DNA of 48,458 nt, from assembly GCA_015061085.1 (NCBI GenBank), contig SUXG01000017.1:1-48458 (forward strand), in the 5' to 3' direction. Below are positions 43,571 to 48,458 of the stretch, piece after piece. The notes under the pieces were generated by a model, which was not told the origin of the DNA, did not search any database, and was given only the letters and a program-made list of their open reading frames with translations. Source of the DNA: Bacteroidales bacterium (GTDB lineage Bacteria; Bacteroidota; Bacteroidia; Bacteroidales; Muribaculaceae). The stretch's first letter is position 1; every line of letters starts with the position of its first letter. Position numbers and translations under genes: made by a program.

Positions 43571-44359
43571 TTATAGATCTACGCCAAATACGATTTGTAT
43601 AGCATTAGTGTCAACCGAGTCGAATGCAAGAGGCCAATAGTCCGGGTATTTTAACTCATAAACGTTATGGATGCGTTGGAAGTCAAATCCTGCACCAATG
43701 CTGAATCCTAATTCTTTTCCATTTACTTTTGTCGAAATACGAACACCGATGGTGCTTACAAAGTATAGACCTGATTTGTCTGCGACGGAGTATCCGATTT
43801 TAGCATCGACGTAGGGCGAGATCCAACTCTTGACAAATTCGGAGCGCAGATGCGCAAATATCGGCAGGCTTAACGGGTCGCCTTGTCCCATAGTATGGAT
43901 ATGGTTTTTCCATTGGTTGTTTGGGTTGTAGCGATCGTAGATGTGCAAGCCTATGCCGGCACCTGCAAAGAAGTAGGGGCAAATCTGGTAGCCATGCGAA
44001 GTGGTAAATCCACCGCGAGCAAGTCCCCAATCTCCGATAGGAATTGAGTGTGCGATGTCGATAAATCCACGATAACCTTTTGACGGAAGACCTTTGTAAA
44101 GTTTCATCCCGGTTTCAGTATTAGACGCTTTTCTTACGTAGGTGTTTTTTTGTTTTTTTTCGTCGGTGATTTTGTCGATGTCATCGTAGGAGCAAGAGAA
44201 GATACCACCGTCATTGAGCCTGATGCGTAGGTAGTTGCCTTCAACGTTTTCAACGATTTTACCACGATAGATATTGCCACCTTTTGTGTAAACAACATCT
44301 TCAGCCATTGCGATGAATGTCATTAACAATGTGATTGATAATAGATATATTTTTTTCAT
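43571..44359 (-). CDS. Outer-membrane beta-barrel protein with N-terminal Sm/SH3-like motif
   Basis: I recognise no named family. A signal peptide (MKKIYLLSITLLMTFIAMA) precedes a short domain (about 20-70) of the pattern VVYTKGGNIYRGKIVENVEGNYLRIRLNDGGIFSCSYDDIDKI, a beta-rich motif seen in many Bacteroidetes secreted proteins. The rest (about 95-262) reads as an outer-membrane barrel: amphipathic strands with Gly/Tyr turns and a hydrophobic end (IQIVFGVDL). It has a consensus promoter (44377-44408). Role unknown. Confidence 0.75.
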   Translation of the reverse strand: MKKIYLLSITLLMTFIAMAEDVVYTKGGNIYRGKIVENVEGNYLRIRLNDGGIFSCSYDDIDKITDEKKQKNTYVRKASNTETGMKLYKGLPSKGYRGFIDIAHSIPIGDWGLARGGFTTSHGYQICPYFFAGAGIGLHIYDRYNPNNQWKNHIHTMGQGDPLSLPIFAHLRSEFVKSWISPYVDAKIGYSVADKSGLYFVSTIGVRISTKVNGKELGFSIGAGFDFQRIHNVYELKYPDYWPLAFDSVDTNAIQIVFGVDL

Positions 44360-44376
44360 GAATTATAAATTTGAAA

Positions 44377-44408
44377 CAAATGTACATATAAAATAATTTA
44401 TATGCAAA
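44377..44408 (-). promoter_or_regulatory. Promoter for the beta-barrel/hydrolase pair
   Basis: TTTG (44408-44405) and TACATTTG (44384-44377) on the - strand are exactly 20 bp apart. The leader is about 15 bases. Confidence 0.75.
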
Positions 44409-44420
44409 CTTATTGGTTAA

Positions 44421-45074
44421 TTAAAATCTTTCGTTAAGAAGATTGATGATTTCGTTTGGGGTAGAAATGATGTGGTCGGCGTATGCTTGACGAAGTTCAG
44501 AGACAGTTCTGAATCCCCATGTTACACCAACTGAAGTGACGCAGGCTCTTCGAGCTGTTTCGATATCGACAGCCGAGTCGCCGATGTAGATGATTTCAGC
44601 TTTTGGCGTTGGACATTGGTTGAGGATTGCAAAGATAATCGACGGGTCGGGTTTGATCGGGCGACCTTCTTCTTGTCCCATAATGGCGACAAATGGAATT
44701 GAAGGGAAATAGTGTCGTATGATTTGCTCTGTAGCTGATTGATATTTGTTGGAAGCGACAGCGATTTTAACTCCACGTTGTGTCAACTCTTCGAGCAATT
44801 CCGGTATTCCGTTGTAAGGAGTTGTGTAGTCGGTGCTGTGAGAGTCGTAGTATTCTTTGAAGTCATTTAACAATGTATCGACCATTTGCTCGTCGGCATC
44901 AGGTTGGGCACGTTGAATTAGTTTGCGTACACCATTACCGACCATGAAAGGATATGTTGATAGCGAGTGTCCGGAATATCCATGTTTGTTAAGGGCATAA
45001 TTGCATGCAGAGCCAAGGTCTTTTATTGTGTTGAGGAGAGTTCCGTCAAGGTCAAATATTGCTAATGTTTTCAT
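44421..45074 (-). CDS. gph: Phosphoglycolate phosphatase (HAD family)
   Basis: The 217 residues have all HAD motifs: FDLDGTLLNT (nucleophile D8), VASNKYQ (motif II), KPDPSII (Lys, motif III) and YIGDSAVDIETARRA (motif IV). The cap-domain length and the GVTWGFRTVSELRQAYADHIISTPNEI end fit Gph. It starts 29 bases after the Omp85 gene, so it is probably read with it. Confidence 0.9.
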   Translation of the reverse strand: MKTLAIFDLDGTLLNTIKDLGSACNYALNKHGYSGHSLSTYPFMVGNGVRKLIQRAQPDADEQMVDTLLNDFKEYYDSHSTDYTTPYNGIPELLEELTQRGVKIAVASNKYQSATEQIIRHYFPSIPFVAIMGQEEGRPIKPDPSIIFAILNQCPTPKAEIIYIGDSAVDIETARRACVTSVGVTWGFRTVSELRQAYADHIISTPNEIINLLNERF

Positions 45075-45103
45075 GTTATGTTGAAGTTAGTGAATGAAAA
45101 ATA

Positions 45104-47443
45104 TTAGAAAGGATAACCAATTGAGAAATGGAAACTATTGTCACGTCCCCATTTAGGGTGAATCAGAGGCCATTTTTCTTGTCCATCGGCAGGGTTGTGG
45201 GCTTTCATTCCCATGTCAAATCTTAATAAGAAATAGTTGAAGTCCAATCGTATGCCAAGTCCGTAAGCGACAGCTAATTCTTTGTAGAACGAGTTAAAGC
45301 GGAATAAGCCACCGGGTTGGTTTTCGTAGTCTTTTATTGTCCATATATTACCTGCATCGATGAATGCTGCCATTTCGATAATCCAAAATAGTTTGGCACG
45401 ATATTCCAGGCTAAGGTTAAACCTTATGTCGCCACATTGATTGATGAAATTGCTTACAGAGTTTGAACCATTGAATTTTCCCGGGCCCAAAGTTCTGACA
45501 TCCCAACCTCTGACACCATTAGCTCCACCACCATAGAAGCGTTTTTCGAAAGGGAGGATGCCGGAGTTGCCGTATGGATATGCAACCCCCATACCTACGT
45601 GGAAAGCCAAAGAGTGACGAGGCGAGAAGGAGTGAGTCAATGAATAATCGCCGTCGAATTTGAAGTATTGAGAGTATTGTATGCCAAACACTTTATATGG
45701 ATTTTGCGAGGCATCCGGATGATAGTTGAAAATATTGTTTATGGCATATAGCAAATTGCCTGCTATTTCGGTGTTGATTCTGACTGTCGAGACGTTGGTG
45801 CGATTAAATCGTTGCCAGACGTTTTCGTTCGGCTTGTTGGTGTAGTAAAACGAGTAGCCCATTCGCATGATGAAGTGGTCCTCATAACTATAGCGCAGCA
45901 AAGGGTTGTCGGGAGCTATTTGGTCGATAAAATCGTTTGTGCTCTCCGGCAGATAGACATAGTTGATGTCGATCGGAGTGAATGTGTGGCGTAAGCGATT
46001 GCTGTTTTCTGTCCAACGGAAATTCCACCCCGCAGTAGTGATTATTCTTGTGTATTCCGGTCTTTCCTGATAGTTGATTGAGGTGTTGAAATCTGTTGTC
46101 GCCCTAACTTTTTGTTTAAACTCTTTTTTCAGAAAAGGGAACATAAATTTCGGGAACGAAATACCGAGGTCGAGCGAATACTCCATGTATCGGTTGTTGA
46201 TAAGGCCCTCTAAGTTGCCGGATAGCGATTCGTAAGCACCTCTGACTTTGGCAGACAATGTCTCGGATCCTCTGCCGATGTTGCGATGATTGTAGCTGAT
46301 GCTGGCAGCGACGCCCAGATCGCCTTCGGAATTTGTCCCTTCCAATTCCACTGCTGCCGATTGTGATTTGCCGGGAGATAACAGAATGTAGGCGTCAAGC
46401 CATTCTTTGCCGTCGAAAGATGCTATGTGGTTGAATTGTATGTTGATAAATTTCAAGATTGTCAGTCGGTTAAGGGCTTGATATGTCTTGTTGATATCCG
46501 ATGTGTTGAAAGGCTCGCCTTTTGAGAGGTAGCAATTCTCTTCTAAGATGCTCGGACGCAGATAGCGCTTATCGCCATAAAGGACGGTGATGTCTTTAAA
46601 TGTGACTGTGTCTTTTGCAGAGAGGTTGTCTAAAGAACTGAACGTTGTCGGGTCGTAGTTAGTGACAAAGATTATGTTTCTGATATAGTGAGGCTTATGA
46701 GTCTGGATTATCGGTGCGCCGGGATGTGGAGCATAAGGAGGTTTGATCGTTACGGTTAAATCGACATCGTGGCAATTCTCCGTAGTGTCGGCATTGAATG
46801 TCACAAACTCTTTGGTGAAAGCATAGTAACCCGAATTTTGAAGTTTTTCAGTAAACTTAGTGCGTTGAGCATCAAGGCGTCGCTGGTCCAAATTATCGCC
46901 ATTTCTTACGATAAATATCGACGTGTCTGCCATTATAATGTCTTTTATAGTGTCATTTGGAAATTCGTATTCGATGCTTTTAATCTTATGTGGCAGTCCG
47001 GGGATAAGCATATAGTCAACATTTATTTTCCGCTTCTTTTTGTTTATGGTCGTATCGAAAGTCACCTTTGCATCGAGGTAGCCCCTGTTTTCCATCGCTT
47101 TTCTCAGATGTATGACAGACTGCGATGTCAACGTGCTATCATAGACGACCGGAGCTTCGCCCAATTTGCGAACCCACTTGTTGTACCACTTGGTCGAGTC
47201 TTTACCACTGATGTTATAGACCCCAAGTTGAAGCTTGACAGCCCAAAGTATCTTATGATTAGGCTGCTGACGAATATAGTTAATCATTTCATCTTTATCA
47301 AACGACTTGGTGGAGTCGTCGATGTGGATGTGTATATCATTGAGAAGATATTTACCTTCAGGGACATGGCGAGCACTGCTGCAGCTATTCAGAAGCAACA
47401 CAATCGCAGTGATAAATAATATGTAAAAAATACTTTTTTTCAC
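45104..47443 (-). CDS. Omp85-superfamily outer-membrane protein (BamA/TamA-like), lipoprotein signal
   Basis: The protein (about 780 residues) begins with a lipoprotein signal (KKSIFYILFITAIVLLLNSCSS). POTRA-like repeats occupy about 25-400 (RRLDAQRTKFTEKLQNSGYYAF; INKTYQALNRLTILKFINIQF), then a 16-strand barrel from about 400. The conserved loop-6 motif is present as RFYGGGANGVRGWDVRTLGPG (VRGF/W type) and the last residues are FHFSIGYPF. Such proteins insert or translocate outer-membrane proteins; the lipid anchor and POTRA number differ from BamA, so it is more likely TamA-like. The start is a GTG at 47443 or a TTG at 47449; I chose GTG because it gives the standard MKK opening. Confidence 0.88.
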   Translation of the reverse strand: MKKSIFYILFITAIVLLLNSCSSARHVPEGKYLLNDIHIHIDDSTKSFDKDEMINYIRQQPNHKILWAVKLQLGVYNISGKDSTKWYNKWVRKLGEAPVVYDSTLTSQSVIHLRKAMENRGYLDAKVTFDTTINKKKRKINVDYMLIPGLPHKIKSIEYEFPNDTIKDIIMADTSIFIVRNGDNLDQRRLDAQRTKFTEKLQNSGYYAFTKEFVTFNADTTENCHDVDLTVTIKPPYAPHPGAPIIQTHKPHYIRNIIFVTNYDPTTFSSLDNLSAKDTVTFKDITVLYGDKRYLRPSILEENCYLSKGEPFNTSDINKTYQALNRLTILKFINIQFNHIASFDGKEWLDAYILLSPGKSQSAAVELEGTNSEGDLGVAASISYNHRNIGRGSETLSAKVRGAYESLSGNLEGLINNRYMEYSLDLGISFPKFMFPFLKKEFKQKVRATTDFNTSINYQERPEYTRIITTAGWNFRWTENSNRLRHTFTPIDINYVYLPESTNDFIDQIAPDNPLLRYSYEDHFIMRMGYSFYYTNKPNENVWQRFNRTNVSTVRINTEIAGNLLYAINNIFNYHPDASQNPYKVFGIQYSQYFKFDGDYSLTHSFSPRHSLAFHVGMGVAYPYGNSGILPFEKRFYGGGANGVRGWDVRTLGPGKFNGSNSVSNFINQCGDIRFNLSLEYRAKLFWIIEMAAFIDAGNIWTIKDYENQPGGLFRFNSFYKELAVAYGLGIRLDFNYFLLRFDMGMKAHNPADGQEKWPLIHPKWGRDNSFHFSIGYPF

Positions 47444-47490
47444 GTTCAAGTTACAAAGTTAATCATTTATTTGTTAATTTTGCATCCATT

Positions 47491-48219
47491 ATGGAGAAAG
47501 AATATAAGAAAACATATTTCTTGATACCGGGAGAAGCAAATGCACAGCAAGAAATGCCGTTGACATTGCTCGCTTCAAAGGTCATTGAGATTGCGACAGA
47601 GCACGCTAATACGTTGGATATCGGCTATGCAAATATGGACGGTATGAACTTGGGTTGGGTATTGAGTCGCTTGACAGTTGAAATGGTGCGTTGGCCTAAA
47701 GTAAATGAGCATTACACGATAATCACATGGATTGAAAGTTGGAACAAGCATTTCTCCGAGCGTAATTTTGAAGTGCAGGATAAGGACGGCAATACGTTGG
47801 GATTTGTGCGTACGGTGTGGATGGTTATCAACACAATCACTCACGAGAATGCCGGCACAAGCCAATTAAACTTGGCAGACGGTCTTATAAGCACCCGAGA
47901 GTGCCCGATAGACAAGCAGGCAAAATTGAAAATCGTCGAATGTGAGAATCCTGTCAGCTATACGTTTGCTTATACCGACATCGACTTTTATCGTCATGTC
48001 AACACTGTCAGATACATATCGTTGCTTGTCAACCAATTCACAATGGATGATTCTGACCGAAATATTCTTCGTCGTTTTGAAATTGCGTTTATGAGCGAAG
48101 GTAAATATGGCGACAGAGTTGATATTATGCGTCAATCGAGCGACGGAGTGACGTCGTTTGCTATCAGATGCAACGATAAACCACTCGTCAGAGCAAGATT
48201 TTCATTGATGAGTCGTTAA
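47491..48219 (+). CDS. Acyl-ACP thioesterase (FatA/FatB type)
   Basis: Releases fatty acids from acyl carrier protein. The 242 residues contain two hotdog domains: LSRLTVEMVRWPKVNEHYTIITWIESWNKHFSERNFEV (N-terminal) and YTDIDFYRHVNTVRYISLLVNQF (C-terminal). In plant FatB the catalytic residues are D-x-N-x-H; here the Asn position is Tyr (D-F-Y-R-H), while Asp and His are kept and a later Glu (FMSEGKYGD) is present. The coding is unambiguous (TAT for Tyr), so this is a true substitution in this sequence. A + strand TAATTTTG at 47475-47482 is so close to the ATG that it would leave almost no leader, so the promoter is unresolved. Confidence 0.9.
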   Translation: MEKEYKKTYFLIPGEANAQQEMPLTLLASKVIEIATEHANTLDIGYANMDGMNLGWVLSRLTVEMVRWPKVNEHYTIITWIESWNKHFSERNFEVQDKDGNTLGFVRTVWMVINTITHENAGTSQLNLADGLISTRECPIDKQAKLKIVECENPVSYTFAYTDIDFYRHVNTVRYISLLVNQFTMDDSDRNILRRFEIAFMSEGKYGDRVDIMRQSSDGVTSFAIRCNDKPLVRARFSLMSR

Positions 48220-48240
48220 GAAAAATAGTTATGAGATAGT

Positions 48241-48278
48241 AGAGTCTGTGAATGGAAACATTTGCAGACTCTTTTTTT
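48241..48278 (+). terminator. Terminator of the thioesterase gene
   Basis: A 14-bp stem (48241-48254 with 48259-48272, two G-T/A-C-type imperfect positions) is capped by GAAA, a stable GNRA tetraloop, and followed by six T residues. Confidence 0.9.
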
Positions 48279-48320
48279 GAATCACTTCCCGATAGATGCC
48301 ATAGAAGGGATAGTGATTAT

Positions 48321-48347
48321 AGATACTATAGATACTATAGATACTAT
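48321..48347. repeat. Three tandem copies of the 9-mer AGATACTAT
   Basis: Units at 48321-48329, 48330-48338 and 48339-48347 are identical, with degenerate partial copies on both sides (about 48315-48360). The array is a short satellite in the spacer after the thioesterase terminator. In one frame it reads as repeated Ile-Tyr-Ser, but no start or family supports coding. Confidence 0.85.
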
Positions 48348-48368
48348 AGGCACTATAATATCTATCTC

Positions 48369-48458
48369 CCTGCGAGGAGGCAGAGCCTAAGCAGTGCTTT
48401 TGCTCCAAATTGAGGAGAGCGTTTAGCGAAGTATTCTCCAAAGGATTGGAGGCAGGCA
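48369..48458. other. G/C-richer, purine-patterned tail of the window
   Basis: After the satellite the base composition changes: GAGGAGGCAGAGCC, CTCCAAATTGAGGAG and a perfect 6-bp hairpin CTCCAA/TTGGAG (48436-48441 with 48446-48451, loop AGGA). Repeated CTCC/GGAG words suggest a structured or dispersed repeat element. It runs off the window, so its end and function are not visible. Confidence 0.4.

Noticed and set aside
48229..48441. Possible 70-residue - strand protein with Ile-Tyr-Ser repeats
   Set aside because: It spans the terminator hairpin and the tandem satellite; low-complexity sequence with no recognisable start or family.

Overview
The window reads as an AT-rich chromosomal segment from a member of the order Bacteroidales. 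Muribaculaceae-like is my best guess, but this is inference from gene content only. The evidence is the Bacteroidetes-type promoter (TTTG, 19-21 bp, TAnnTTTG) in front of many genes, the general absence of Shine-Dalgarno sequences, lineage-restricted families (DUF4293; the DUF4295/bL38 gene beside bL33 and bL28; EFR1 flavodoxin-ferredoxin), and a type IX secretion-like C-terminal domain on one secreted protein. I see no rRNA, tRNA, CRISPR array or prophage. The only mobile DNA is the tail of a transposase at the left edge.

Layout. 1-173: transposase tail and terminator. 281-3067 (+): an accessory four-gene operon holding a secreted orphan C10-protease-propeptide-like protein, a three-helix membrane protein, a LytTR DNA-binding protein without receiver, and a membrane-anchored protein resembling phosphodiester glycosidases (NAGPA). 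This is the least ordinary part of the window. 3169-9742 (-): an RND efflux operon (adaptor, pump, TolC-like channel) ending in an LpxA-type acyltransferase. 10008-16067: DUF4293 protein, ECF sigma factor, Lon protease, M13 metallopeptidase. 16121-17041 (-): HTH/DUF2975 pair. 17251-17888 (-): bL28-bL33-bL38 ribosomal operon with a structured-looking leader. 18067-21070 (-): LptF/G permease, Tgt, DUF456 protein.

21298-26738: DnaK, two nitroreductases (one a lipoprotein) and a sugar-transporter-like MFS protein with a large inserted domain. 26937-31065 (+): rRNA/tRNA methyltransferase, RadA, and a Pif1-like helicase fused to TPRs. 31168-32708 (-): MlaE and MlaF, divergent from 32820-40197 (+): uridine kinase, LptB, CPBP protease, HolA, EFR1 protein, then DapA and DnaG. 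40300-47443 (-): FtsE, DcaP-like porin, thioredoxin, metallo-beta-lactamase-fold protein, beta-barrel protein, phosphoglycolate phosphatase, Omp85 protein. 47491-48219 (+): acyl-ACP thioesterase, then a terminator and a repeat-rich tail.

Most genes are core housekeeping with several envelope themes: lipopolysaccharide assembly and transport (LpxA-like, LptB, LptF/G), phospholipid trafficking (MlaEF), outer-membrane biogenesis (Omp85) and efflux. Points that deserve a second look are the 281-3067 operon, the leader before bL28, missing conserved residues in Tgt (zinc ligands) and in the thioesterase (catalytic Asn), and the domain inserted in the MFS transporter. All promoter, terminator and homology calls were made by eye; no database search was run.
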